Shown: piece by piece, positions 17,014 through 25,823 of the stretch
How positions within the stretch are numbered: the stretch's first letter is position 1
Layout of the letters: each line of letters begins with the position of its first letter
DNA from: Clostridia bacterium
GTDB taxonomy: Bacteria > Bacillota > Clostridia > TANB77 > CAG-508
Assembly (NCBI GenBank): GCA_017469445.1
Contig: JAFUGK010000015.1
Span: 139,964 to 194,852 of the forward strand
Length of the DNA stretch: 54,889 bases
Reading direction: 5' to 3'
Notes under the pieces: generated by a model
The model's database searches: none
Told to the model about the DNA's origin: nothing
What the model saw: the letters and a program-made list of their open reading frames with translations, nothing else
Made by a program: the position numbers and the translations under genes

Positions 17014-17094
17014 GTAGCCAAACGTAGGCAATGCATTTTTCTTTCGAATACTTGGAGAAAGAAAATATCCATTGCCAGCTAAGATTTGGCGGAT
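17014..17094. repeat. structured intergenic repeat B, copy 3
   Basis: Same layout as copies 1 and 2, but the middle stem is GGCAATG/CATTGCC instead of GGCGTTG/CAACGCC: two base pairs changed on both sides. It starts 33 nt past the stop of the gene at 17127. Confidence 0.85.
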
Positions 17095-17126
17095 TCATGT
17101 GCAATCTTAAAAAATTAATAATATAA

Positions 17127-18701
17127 TTATTTTATAAATAATTTAAATTTTCTATCATTTCTAATATTTATTCTTCCTATTGATCCATCTACTTCAAATT
17201 CAAAAGAATCTTCTAGTTCTTCTTTTTCATAAACATTTACTAAAATTTTATTATATTTATTAAATATTGCTAATTCTAAGTTTTCTAAATCTATTGCCTG
17301 TGATAACAATACATTTTTTATTATTTTATAGTTAATTTCATTACTTGAGCTAACCATATTTAATAATTTTAAGTTTATACATTTTGTAATTAATATTTCT
17401 TCTATTTTATTTATCTGCATCCTTAAACTGTCTAAATTTTTTATTGTTTTTTCTTTGCTTACTGGAAGTTGTACATAATATCTCATATGATATATTAAAT
17501 CTAGCAAATCCTTTTTATTTCCTACATTTTTTGCTCTTGTTTCCATACACTTTAGAAATTGCTTTTGCAATTCTACCATACATATCTTTGAGCTTCCCCC
17601 TTCTACATTCTCTAATGCAGTATTTAATTTTTCGTATTTATCATCTAATTTTCTTTTATTAGAAACATAGTTTCTAGGATTCATTTGTATTGTTGCTTTT
17701 TGAAGTTTATCTACTAAAACTCTTCTTTCTTCATTTAATAAAGCTCTTAAATACTGTTTATTAAGTATCTTGCTTCGTTTGTCTTCTTTTGCTTTTCGCC
17801 TCTTTAGTTCTTTATCTAATAATACTTGATTATTTAACATCTCGTCTATTTTCTTTATTTGTTTTGTCATTAGCTTTTTGCTTTTGGTTAATTCTTCTAA
17901 ATATCGCACCTTATCAGCGATTATTTCTAATTCTTTTTCTATGTTTTTCTTTTCTTGAAGCCATTTTTCCTTTGTTTTAGGATTCTTTTCAAACTGGAGC
18001 ATTGCAAGTGTTATAAATAATTTTGGGTAAAATTCTACTGAATTTTGAACTCCATACATATGATTTACTTTTTCCTGAAGTTTTACTATATAATCTATCT
18101 CTCGAGTTGAATCTGTTTGCCAGTTTTCTAAAAATCTGTCTCCTAGCATAATGCGAATATTTTGATATATTAAATTATAGCTTATATTTTCTAAATCCTT
18201 TACTTCTATTTTCCAAGACCAGCCACTAAAATCTCTAATTATTTCTTTTAAATTCATACAATAGCCTAAGTTTAGCATTTTATCAAAAATTTGCTTCTCC
18301 ATGTAGTGGTCATCTGAAATATAATAATATTTTTTTTGTATATCAGCAATTGCATATAACAAATCTTCTTCTATTGGGTAAGATATTATTTTTTTGTACA
18401 CTTTGTCTGATATTGAATGCAAATTATATTTTTGTAATACTTTTCCCTTTGCTGAACCTGGCTCTACTATTTCCACTTTATTACAATTTTTATCTATTAT
18501 ATTTATTAATTTTTCCATAAATTCGTTTTTGTCAACCGCTGTTCGTTTTACTTTTTGATAATCTTTATATGATACTTCTATTTTATAGAACATATTTAAA
18601 AGAAGGTTCTTTATATCGCTAGAAAAACCTTTTTTATCTAATATTTGCTCTAGCTCATTGTTATAATTTTTTAATTTAGAAAAAATATCCTTTTTAGCCA
18701 T
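17127..18701 (-). CDS. uncharacterised coiled-coil protein, 524 aa
   Basis: I do not recognise a family. The product is cytoplasmic (no signal or TM segment), very rich in Lys, Glu, Ile and Asn. It has a first half of predicted alpha-helical domain with aromatic clusters (FSGWSWKIEV) and a long coiled-coil stretch at about residues 240-360 (repeated ELE/KEL/KK heptads). The C-terminus turns to beta, with FEFEVDGSIGRINI. It follows ftsK/spoIIIE on the same strand, separated by a hairpin, and precedes the beta-CASP RNase. Position alone hints at a chromosome or division link, which is weak evidence. GGGAGG lies upstream of the ATG. Confidence 0.75.
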   Translation of the reverse strand: MAKKDIFSKLKNYNNELEQILDKKGFSSDIKNLLLNMFYKIEVSYKDYQKVKRTAVDKNEFMEKLINIIDKNCNKVEIVEPGSAKGKVLQKYNLHSISDKVYKKIISYPIEEDLLYAIADIQKKYYYISDDHYMEKQIFDKMLNLGYCMNLKEIIRDFSGWSWKIEVKDLENISYNLIYQNIRIMLGDRFLENWQTDSTREIDYIVKLQEKVNHMYGVQNSVEFYPKLFITLAMLQFEKNPKTKEKWLQEKKNIEKELEIIADKVRYLEELTKSKKLMTKQIKKIDEMLNNQVLLDKELKRRKAKEDKRSKILNKQYLRALLNEERRVLVDKLQKATIQMNPRNYVSNKRKLDDKYEKLNTALENVEGGSSKICMVELQKQFLKCMETRAKNVGNKKDLLDLIYHMRYYVQLPVSKEKTIKNLDSLRMQINKIEEILITKCINLKLLNMVSSSNEINYKIIKNVLLSQAIDLENLELAIFNKYNKILVNVYEKEELEDSFEFEVDGSIGRINIRNDRKFKLFIK

Positions 18702-18720
18702 ATAAACTCCCTCCTTTGCA

Positions 18721-18770
18721 AATAATTATTCACTATTCATTATTCATCATTCACTATTAATTAATTTCAA
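18721..18770. repeat. AT-rich palindromic repeat, partial copy
   Basis: TTCACTATTCATTATTCATCATTCACTATTAATTAA matches one arm of the foldback element at 49359-49463 in wording and order. It lies just upstream of the gene starting at 18701. Confidence 0.55.
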
Positions 18771-18783
18771 TACCATATATATT

Positions 18784-18848
18784 GTCGTGTCAACAGGACA
18801 TGGAATTTTGGCAACAAAGTTGCCACATTCCTCTGTCCCTTTCGACAC
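18784..18848. other. long hairpin after ftsK
   Basis: An imperfect palindrome with ends GTGTC/GACAC, middle AGGACA..GGAAT / ATTCC..TGTCCC and inner TGGCAAC/GTTGCCA. It lies directly after the ftsK stop codon. No T run follows on the minus strand, so a REP-like element is as likely as a terminator. Confidence 0.55.
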
Positions 18849-21128
18849 TTAATTATTACCACCGTCTGTCATATTGCTCATTTTTAGTTCTTCCCATCTT
18901 TCCTTTGTAATTAGGACTTGACGTGGTTTGCTTCCTTCATATCCAGAAACGATACCTCTTTCTGCCATTTGGTCTATTATCCTTCCAGCTCTAGCATATC
19001 CTACTTTTAATCTTCTTTGTATAAATGATGTTGAAGCTTGTCCTGCATTTACAACTTCTTCTATTGCTTCCATTAATCTTTCATCTGCATCATCTTCTGC
19101 ATCTTCATCTAATTCTTTATCTGTTTTTCCGCTCTTTTCTATTGTTTCCATTATATCTTCATTATATGTAGCTTCTCCATTAGCCTTTAAGAAATCTACT
19201 ATCTTTTCAACCTCTTTATCTGATACAAATGCGCCCTGAATTCTTTGTGGCTTTGATGCTCCTATTGGTGCAAATAACATATCACCTTTTCCAAGCAATT
19301 TTTCTGCTCCAACCATATCTAATATTGTTCTAGAATCAACTCCAGATGATACAGCAAATGCTATTCTTGATGGAATATTTGCTTTTATTATACCTGTAAT
19401 TACATCTACAGATGGTCTTTGTGTTGCTATAACTAAGTGCATTCCTGCTGCTCTTGCCATTTGTGCTAATCTACAAATTGCATCTTCAACTTCCTTTGAT
19501 GCAACCATCATTAAATCTGCAAGTTCATCTATTATTATAACTATATGTGGTAGCTTTTCTATAAATTCACTACCTTCTTCTTCCTTACTTAATTCTGCAT
19601 TATATCCTTTTATATCTCTAACACCCTTTTGAGCAAATAAGCTATATCTTTTTACCATTTCTTGCACTGCCCATTCAAGTGTTCCTGCTGCTTTTTTAGG
19701 GTCTGTTACAACTGGAACTAGCAAATGTGGAATTCCATTATATACAGATAATTCAACTACTTTAGGATCTATCATAACCAATTTTACTTCGCTTGGTTTT
19801 GCTTTATATATAATACTTGTAATTAATGTGTTTATGCATACACTCTTACCAGAACCTGTTGAACCTGCTATTAAAACGTGTGGCATTTTTGCTATATCTG
19901 TAACTACTGGCTCTCCTGCAACATCTTTACCAAGTGCCATTGCAAGTTTAGATTCTGCATTTTCAAATGCATCTGATTCTAATATATCTCTTAAATGAAC
20001 TATTTCATTTTCTTTATTTGGTATTTCTATTCCAACTGCTTGCTTACCTGGAATTGGTGCTTCTATTCTTATAGATTCAGCTGCCAAATTAAGTGCTATA
20101 TCATCTGCAAGCTTGGCAATTTTACTTACTCTTACGCCTTCTGCAGGTTTAAGTTCATATCTTGTTATTGATGGTCCTACAGATACTTTTTCTACTTTTG
20201 CACTAACTCCAAAATTATATAATGTTTTTTGCAATTTAGCTGCTGTTTCTGTTACAGCTTTTTTACCACCTTTAGATTGTTTTGAACCTTTTTCCATTAG
20301 AGTTATAGGTGGAAATTCATAATGTTCATCTTCAACTGTAATTGCATGGTCTATTGTTAATACTTCTTTTGTTTTTTCTTCTTTTTCTACTTTTTCCTTT
20401 TTAAATAAATTTGCCTCAATGTAATCTGTTTCTGGTACTTTACCCTTAGAATCTTTTTTATTATTTTCTGCTTTATTTATAAATTCTGGTACATCAATTG
20501 TTAATTGGTCATCAATTATTGGTTCTTGTGGCTCAATTCTTACATTATTTTGTCTATTCTTTCTTCTTTCTTCCTTATGCTCTTCTCTGTCTTCTTTTAT
20601 GCTTTCTACTTTTCCAGCTATCCACTCATTAACATCAATTTCTAAAATAAATACTAATAATAAAATTGCAATACCTGCACTTAATATTAATGTTCCTATT
20701 CCACCAATTAATTTTACAAGTAAAATAGCAAATATTGCTCCTATTGCTCCTCCTCCTATATTATCTTCTCCTAACATATAGGCGCTTTTTACTCCATCGT
20801 TCCAATCTCCACTAATATCTAGAGCACCAGAATTAATTTGCCATACACAAAGTATAATAGATATGCATAATAATAAAATTCCATATTCAAGTAATTTTTT
20901 ATAAGCATAATCTTTTTTATTACATGCTATACTTATTGCTACAATAAAAATCCCTATTGGCAATATGTACTTTATAAAGCCCATTAATCCACCAAGTATA
21001 GGGCTTATAATTCTTCCTATATATCCAGTTTTTCCATATATTAGAACAGCAAGTAAAATGCTTACTATTATTAAACCTACAACCCATATTGTAGAATTTA
21101 CATCTTGCTTTTTTCTTCTTTTTGCCAT
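18849..21128 (-). CDS. ftsK: DNA translocase FtsK/SpoIIIE
   Basis: The 759-aa product has four predicted N-terminal TM helices (about residues 10-165), a charged Lys/Glu linker, then the FtsK motor: Walker A IAGSTGSGKSVCI, Walker B HIVIIIDELADLM, QMARAAGMHLVIATQRPSVD, and a C-terminal winged-helix gamma domain (RRLKVGYARAGRIIDQMAERGIV) that reads DNA polarity sequences. It pumps chromosomal DNA through the closing septum in division and, in spore formers, into the forespore. The length fits SpoIIIE. The gene is downstream of the rsmD cluster on the same strand. Confidence 0.95.
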   Translation of the reverse strand: MAKRRKKQDVNSTIWVVGLIIVSILLAVLIYGKTGYIGRIISPILGGLMGFIKYILPIGIFIVAISIACNKKDYAYKKLLEYGILLLCISIILCVWQINSGALDISGDWNDGVKSAYMLGEDNIGGGAIGAIFAILLVKLIGGIGTLILSAGIAILLLVFILEIDVNEWIAGKVESIKEDREEHKEERRKNRQNNVRIEPQEPIIDDQLTIDVPEFINKAENNKKDSKGKVPETDYIEANLFKKEKVEKEEKTKEVLTIDHAITVEDEHYEFPPITLMEKGSKQSKGGKKAVTETAAKLQKTLYNFGVSAKVEKVSVGPSITRYELKPAEGVRVSKIAKLADDIALNLAAESIRIEAPIPGKQAVGIEIPNKENEIVHLRDILESDAFENAESKLAMALGKDVAGEPVVTDIAKMPHVLIAGSTGSGKSVCINTLITSIIYKAKPSEVKLVMIDPKVVELSVYNGIPHLLVPVVTDPKKAAGTLEWAVQEMVKRYSLFAQKGVRDIKGYNAELSKEEEGSEFIEKLPHIVIIIDELADLMMVASKEVEDAICRLAQMARAAGMHLVIATQRPSVDVITGIIKANIPSRIAFAVSSGVDSRTILDMVGAEKLLGKGDMLFAPIGASKPQRIQGAFVSDKEVEKIVDFLKANGEATYNEDIMETIEKSGKTDKELDEDAEDDADERLMEAIEEVVNAGQASTSFIQRRLKVGYARAGRIIDQMAERGIVSGYEGSKPRQVLITKERWEELKMSNMTDGGNN

Positions 21129-21216
21129 TTTTTCACCTCATTTAATTGTAAAACAAAAGTCAGGCAGGAAATCAAATTTGATTTTCTCTGACTTCCAAAT
21201 CCTGACTTTCCCTCTT

Positions 21217-21765
21217 CTACTCTAACTCTTTTCTATTTTCTCTAACTGTTTTTATAACATCATCAACAGTATTTTCAAAATTATCTTCTATTCCTGCTAA
21301 TGCTCCTCCAACTTGGTCTTGCATTGTTCTTAAAGAATTATCTATAGTTAATTTCATAGTCTGTAAAGATTCTTGTAATGTAGTTTCTACATTTGCTAAA
21401 ATTTTATCTGCATATTCCTTTGTTCCTTTAGAAATTTCCCTTGACATTTCATTTGCAAGTTCTATAATTTCAGTTTTTTGTTCATATGCTTTTTTAGTTA
21501 TTTCATGTTCATCTATCATAGCTATAATCCTATTTTCAGCTTCTTTAACAATGTCATCAGCTTCCTTTTTAGCTTCTTCTAGAATTCTTTCTCTTTCCTC
21601 TTTTACCCATTTAGCTTGTTTTAATTCATCTGGTAATTTAAGTCTAACTTCCTTTATAATATCAAGTAATTCTGTTTTTTCTACAATTCCTTTACGTGTA
21701 AAAGGTATTGTTTTACTTCTTTCTAAAATATCTTCTAAAGTTTCTAGCAATGTAAAAATTTCCAT
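21217..21765 (-). CDS. coiled-coil protein, ATP synthase b-subunit-like, 182 aa
   Basis: A largely helical protein: an N-terminal helical segment (LLETLEDILERSKTIPFT) followed by a long Glu/Lys/Ala-rich coiled coil (KEERERILEEAKKEADDIVKEAEN) resembling the stalk of F-type ATP synthase b subunits and DivIVA-like proteins. There is no TM segment, so it is not a true b subunit. It starts 4 nt after rsmD and is probably cotranslated with it. Proteins of this layout next to rsmD are common in Clostridia; the role is unknown. Confidence 0.75.
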   Translation of the reverse strand: MEIFTLLETLEDILERSKTIPFTRKGIVEKTELLDIIKEVRLKLPDELKQAKWVKEERERILEEAKKEADDIVKEAENRIIAMIDEHEITKKAYEQKTEIIELANEMSREISKGTKEYADKILANVETTLQESLQTMKLTIDNSLRTMQDQVGGALAGIEDNFENTVDDVIKTVRENRKELE

Positions 21766-21769
21766 GGTC

Positions 21770-22315
21770 TTACCCCTTTCGATTTAAAAATATTAGAATT
21801 GCCCTTCCATATTTTCTTATATCTTTTATTTCTATGTTTAAGTTTTTTATTTTTTCTATTTTATCTTGATTATCGGTTTCAGCAATTATTAGCCCATCCT
21901 TTTTTAGTATATCATACTCTAATATTTTATTTATCGCTCTTTCAATATAGTCAGTTTTATATGGTGGATCTAAAAATATCAAATCAAATTTATTACTTTT
22001 TAAACTTGATAAACATTTTTCATAATCGCTATTAACAACTTGTGCATTTAATCTTGTTTTTTCCAGGTTTTTGTTTATTACATCAATTGCATCTTTAGAA
22101 TTATCACAGAGTATTACATTTTTTGCTCCTCTACTTAAGGCTTCAATTCCTAAAGCGCCACTTCCAGCAAATAGATCTAGTACCTCGGCATCAAGTAGTT
22201 TTGCAGTTATTATACTAAATAGTGGCTCTTTTACTCTGTCGAGTGTAGGTCTTGTTTTTATACCTTCTAATGTATATAGTTTCGTTCCTCTTGCTTTTCC
22301 ACTTATAATTCTCAT
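21770..22315 (-). CDS. rsmD: 16S rRNA (guanine-966-N2)-methyltransferase RsmD
   Basis: The 181-aa product matches RsmD: N-terminal MRIISGKARGTKL, TRPTLDRVKEPLFSII, the SAM-binding DLFAGSGALGIEALSRGA and the catalytic DPPY motif (LIFLDPPYKTDYIE). It methylates G966 in 16S rRNA of the small subunit using S-adenosylmethionine. Length is typical. A coiled-coil gene follows 4 nt later. No ribosome binding site conflicts with this start. Confidence 0.95.
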   Translation of the reverse strand: MRIISGKARGTKLYTLEGIKTRPTLDRVKEPLFSIITAKLLDAEVLDLFAGSGALGIEALSRGAKNVILCDNSKDAIDVINKNLEKTRLNAQVVNSDYEKCLSSLKSNKFDLIFLDPPYKTDYIERAINKILEYDILKKDGLIIAETDNQDKIEKIKNLNIEIKDIRKYGRAILIFLNRKG

Positions 22316-22452
22316 AAAGCACCTCTAATCATACACATATATTGTATAATTTTTATTTCATATGTCAATAGTAATTACAGAATTGTAATATATATTTAAT
22401 AATTATGTAATACTTGTTAAATTTGTTTAATATTTCCATTTTATACAGTTTC

Positions 22453-22480
22453 AAAAAGCGGGGTTGCAAAAGCCCCGCTT
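22453..22480 (-). terminator. intrinsic terminator after divIVA
   Basis: AAGCGGGGCT / ACCCCGCTT pairs on the minus strand and is followed by TTTTT. It is a GC-rich stem standing out from its surroundings and separates the divIVA-side genes from rsmD. Confidence 0.85.
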
Positions 22481-22493
22481 AATCATTTTTTCA

Positions 22494-22943
22494 TTATTCA
22501 GCATTTATTTCTTTTAGAAGTTCTAATTGAGAAATTAATAAAGATTCCATTTTAGCTTTATATATATCGAATTGTTTCTTGGTATTCTCTAGCTCTCTTT
22601 GTTTTAATATGATTTCTTGTTCTAATTCCAAAACAGATTGCTTTGCTTCTGCTTCTGCTTCTTTAATTAATTGTTCAGCCTTTTGCTTAGCAACATTTTG
22701 CACATTTTCTGCTGTGCTTTGTGCCATGACTAATGTATTTTGCAAAGTTGTTTCTATAGACTTATACTGTGTTAAATTATTTGAAGCAGCATCCAATTTA
22801 TCTTTTAATTCTGCATTTTCCTTATATAATTTTTCATAATCTGCTGTTAAATCGTCTAAAAAATCATCGACTTCGCTAACACTATAACCGTTCATCATTT
22901 GCTTTGAAAATTTTTTATTTTCTATGTCTAAAGGTGTTAACAT
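22494..22943 (-). CDS. divIVA: DivIVA-domain cell division protein
   Basis: The 149-aa product starts with the DivIVA signature ([31 protein letters not shown]), the membrane-curvature-binding N-terminal part, followed by a coiled coil of about 100 residues. DivIVA proteins gather at septa and poles and recruit division or chromosome-anchoring factors. It follows sepF by 28 nt on the same strand, a classical Gram-positive arrangement. It is shorter than B. subtilis DivIVA, lacking an extended tail. A strong terminator follows. Confidence 0.92.
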   Translation of the reverse strand: MLTPLDIENKKFSKQMMNGYSVSEVDDFLDDLTADYEKLYKENAELKDKLDAASNNLTQYKSIETTLQNTLVMAQSTAENVQNVAKQKAEQLIKEAEAEAKQSVLELEQEIILKQRELENTKKQFDIYKAKMESLLISQLELLKEINAE

Positions 22944-22971
22944 AAGATATGCCTCCTAATTCAATTAAATA

Positions 22972-23463
22972 CTAGAATCCATTGTTATTGTTATTTTTTA
23001 GCCAAGATACTGATAGTTTACTTTTAATTTCTTCTCTAGCTAATTCATTTGAAATCTCATAGTTGAATGGTGCAACTACAAATATTGCATTTGAAACTTT
23101 TTGAATATGACCATCTAATGCATGTACACTTCCACTGATAAAATCTACTATTCTTCTTGCCACATCTTTATTTACATACTCTAGGCTAACAATAACAGAT
23201 TGTTTTTGTTTTAGCATATTGCAAATTGTTTCAGATTGTTCAAAAGATGTTACTTGAAACACAACCATCTTAACTTGTTGAGTTTGTGCCATGTTTACAA
23301 CTTTTCCTTTTCCTATTCCAAAAAATTTCTTTTCTCTTGTTTCTTCTTCTTCCTCTTCTTGTCCATATTGATAATTATTTTCCTCTTGTACATCATAATC
23401 ATCATATTCTTCTTGTTCTACCCCTAAAAAATCTAATACTTTGTTCATTATAGCTCCTGCCAT
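22972..23463 (-). CDS. sepF: cell division protein SepF
   Basis: From ATG 23463 (GGGAGG 8 nt upstream) the 163-aa product begins AGAIMNKVLDFLG, an amphipathic membrane-binding helix. An acidic linker (YQYGQEEEEEETR) follows, then the SepF core: VVFQVTSFEQSETICNMLK, VIVSLEYVNKDVARRIVDFISG and HIQKVSNAIFVVAP. SepF tethers FtsZ to the membrane and shapes the septum. The core is normal and the C-terminal WLKNNNNNGF tail is Asn-rich. A sigma-A type promoter lies upstream. Confidence 0.95.
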   Translation of the reverse strand: MAGAIMNKVLDFLGVEQEEYDDYDVQEENNYQYGQEEEEEETREKKFFGIGKGKVVNMAQTQQVKMVVFQVTSFEQSETICNMLKQKQSVIVSLEYVNKDVARRIVDFISGSVHALDGHIQKVSNAIFVVAPFNYEISNELAREEIKSKLSVSWLKNNNNNGF

Positions 23464-23503
23464 ACGAATACCTCCCACAATTTTCCTTAGTTTTGATATA
23501 TAT

Positions 23504-23532
23504 AGTATCTAACTTTTCAAAAAATTTGTCAA
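23504..23532 (-). promoter_or_regulatory. sigma-A type promoter of sepF
   Basis: On the minus strand TTGACA (23527-23532) and GATACT (23504-23509) are separated by 17 bp, about 40 bp before the sepF start. Confidence 0.6.
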
Positions 23533-23590
23533 TAGTTTTTTGCATTGTAATGTAAAAATAACATTTCTGTAACATTACTGTAATATTTAT

Positions 23591-24847
23591 TTAAGAATTT
23601 GGATTTATTAAAATCTCATCATATAGTGATATTTTAGGCATGTTACTTATTTCTTTAGAAGTATATCCCATTTCTTTTAATTCATCTGTTGTATATCTAT
23701 CTAATATTGTATAATTTTCATTCTGTCTTAATATTTTTACCAATATCTTGTCCAAATATCCTGCTCTATTTCGCATAACATAAGTTTTTCCATCTTCTGA
23801 AATCAGAGCTGTATTAGGTACTCTCCATCCCTTATAGTTCCACCAGATAACTTCTATTGAAACTTTTCTATATTTAATTAATTCTTCTATATTATTTGTA
23901 ATTTTAAATGCAATTGTTCTAGAATCGTCTTCTTCTATATTAATATACGATATTGTGGCTGAAATTTCCTTTAAATTTGATAATATTAATTTCACTTTAT
24001 CATCTACTCTTGCATTTTTAGCTTGGTCTGACGTCAGATTTGAAGCAACATAGCATTCAAAATTATTTATAATTTTCCCTTTTTCGTTATTTTCTCCTAC
24101 TATCTGTCCATTTTTTAAGTTTATTTCTTCTAAATTTTTTTTATTTAAATATGTTAAATCTGTTGTTGTTAATTTTTCTTCTAATCCATCTATTCTATAT
24201 GATACTATTCCACTTAATGGTGCTTTTATGTATTCCGAATTAGCTTTTAATGTATTCTCTAATTCGTCTCTTTTTTGAATTAATGTCCTAAGTTCACTTC
24301 CTGATGGGCTTGCCTCTGCAAGTATTCTTGTTTTCTTTGTTATTACAGAGTCTATTTCTTGCTTATATTCTTTAATCTTTTGAATATCATTATTTTTATA
24401 TAAAATATCTATATCATTTTTTATTTGAGCATCTAATGATTTTACTTCACTAAGTGAAGCTGTTGCATTTGTATCCATTACGCCTTGTATTTGCGAATCC
24501 ACATTGGCAATTTCTGCTTTTATGCTATCTTCAGAAGAATTTAAATATCTAAACATAGCATCTCCTTTAGCTACTCTCTGTCCTTCTGTTTTTATTTGTA
24601 GAATACCATTTTGAGGATTTTCCCCTTGCACTACAGTTTCTTCTCTTATAATATATCCTATAGAAGTTTCTTCTTGAGTAATTTCTCCATTTTCTATTAA
24701 AAATACATTTGTTGGTTGTTTTATCCAATCATACATTATATTTCCCAAATAAAGGACTATTACTCCTACTATAATAAGCAATATTATAATTTCTATAAGC
24801 ATACTAGATTTGCCTTTTTTCTTAACTTTCTTGTTCTTTTTTTCCAC
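23591..24847 (-). CDS. HlyD-like membrane-anchored periplasmic-adaptor-type protein
   Basis: The 418-aa product has a Lys-rich cytoplasmic start (MEKKNKKVKKKGKSS), one TM helix (about residues 17-37), then a lipoyl/barrel-sandwich half (IIREETVVQGENPQNGILQ), a coiled-coil hairpin (about residues 105-205), the second half-motif (YIKAPLSGIVSYRIDGLEE) and a C-terminal beta domain. This is the adaptor (HlyD) layout, but no transporter gene is adjacent. In Clostridia such genes lie beside sepF and divIVA and may act at the septum; that is inference. Its start overlaps the end of miaA by 26 nt. Confidence 0.8.
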   Translation of the reverse strand: MEKKNKKVKKKGKSSMLIEIIILLIIVGVIVLYLGNIMYDWIKQPTNVFLIENGEITQEETSIGYIIREETVVQGENPQNGILQIKTEGQRVAKGDAMFRYLNSSEDSIKAEIANVDSQIQGVMDTNATASLSEVKSLDAQIKNDIDILYKNNDIQKIKEYKQEIDSVITKKTRILAEASPSGSELRTLIQKRDELENTLKANSEYIKAPLSGIVSYRIDGLEEKLTTTDLTYLNKKNLEEINLKNGQIVGENNEKGKIINNFECYVASNLTSDQAKNARVDDKVKLILSNLKEISATISYINIEEDDSRTIAFKITNNIEELIKYRKVSIEVIWWNYKGWRVPNTALISEDGKTYVMRNRAGYLDKILVKILRQNENYTILDRYTTDELKEMGYTSKEISNMPKISLYDEILINPNS

Positions 24848-25763
24848 TATACTCCTCCAAAATAATCTTTATATTATTTTGCATATTTTCAAGTCCATTT
24901 AGCCAATATATTTTTTTGTTTTTTCTAAACCAAGTTAACTGGCGTTTAGCATACCTTCTTGTTTCCATTTTTATTTTTTCTATCATATATCCTTTTGATA
25001 TTTCATCATTTAAATAGCTAACTACTTCCTTATATCCTATTGCTTGCATTGCAGTTGGAAATTCATTGTATTTTTTATATATGTTTTCTACTTCTTCAAT
25101 TAAGCCTTCTTCTATCATTTTATCTACACGCTGATTTATTCTTTCATATAGAATTTCTCTTTCTATATTTATGCCAAACATCAAATAATTATATTTGGGT
25201 TCATCTTGTATAGATAACTTATCTTGTTCTGTTTTTGTACGTCCTGTTTTTTTATAAATTTCCAAAATTCTTAATATTCTTTTTCTATCATTCTTGCTGA
25301 TTTTTTGTGTTGCTTCTTTATCAATTTGCATTGCTTCTTTATATAAACTATCTAAGCCTTCTATATCTGCTCTATTTTCTAATTCTTCTCTATAACTTGC
25401 ATCATACTCTTCTTCTAAATAATTAATATTATAAATAAGTGCATTTACATATAGCCCTGTTCCTCCAACCACTATTGGTACTTTGCCTTTTTCTAAAACT
25501 TTTTCAATATTTACTTCTGCATCTTTTTTAAAATCAGAAACATTATATCTACTACTTGGAGATAAAAAATCCACAAGATAATGTTGTACTTGTTCTTGTT
25601 CTTTTTTAGTAGGTTTTGCAGTTCCTATATCCATTTCTTTATATATTTGCATAGAATCGCAAGAAATTATTTCCCCATTTATTCTCTTTGCAAGTTCTAA
25701 AGCTAATGCACTTTTTCCTGAAGCAGTTGGCCCTACAATTACAATTACTTTTGGTTTGTCCAT
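24822..25763 (-). CDS. miaA: tRNA dimethylallyltransferase MiaA
   Basis: The 313-aa product begins KVIVIVGPTASGKSALALELA (P-loop), followed by GEIISCDSMQIYKEMDIGTAKPT, the DFLSP segment, and VVGGTGLYVNALIYN. It transfers dimethylallyl to N6 of A37 in tRNAs reading UNN codons. Start chosen at ATG 25763 because AAAGGA lies 7 nt upstream; an ATG at 25796 would put that site inside the gene. It follows mutL by 60 nt, the common mutL-miaA order, and overlaps the HlyD-like gene after it. Confidence 0.96.
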   Translation of the reverse strand: MDKPKVIVIVGPTASGKSALALELAKRINGEIISCDSMQIYKEMDIGTAKPTKKEQEQVQHYLVDFLSPSSRYNVSDFKKDAEVNIEKVLEKGKVPIVVGGTGLYVNALIYNINYLEEEYDASYREELENRADIEGLDSLYKEAMQIDKEATQKISKNDRKRILRILEIYKKTGRTKTEQDKLSIQDEPKYNYLMFGINIEREILYERINQRVDKMIEEGLIEEVENIYKKYNEFPTAMQAIGYKEVVSYLNDEISKGYMIEKIKMETRRYAKRQLTWFRKNKKIYWLNGLENMQNNIKIILEEYSGKKEQES

Positions 25764-25823
25764 TTTATTTCCTTTTGGACGAGTTTTGCTCGCCACTACA
25801 TTTATTTTTATATATTCATCTTT

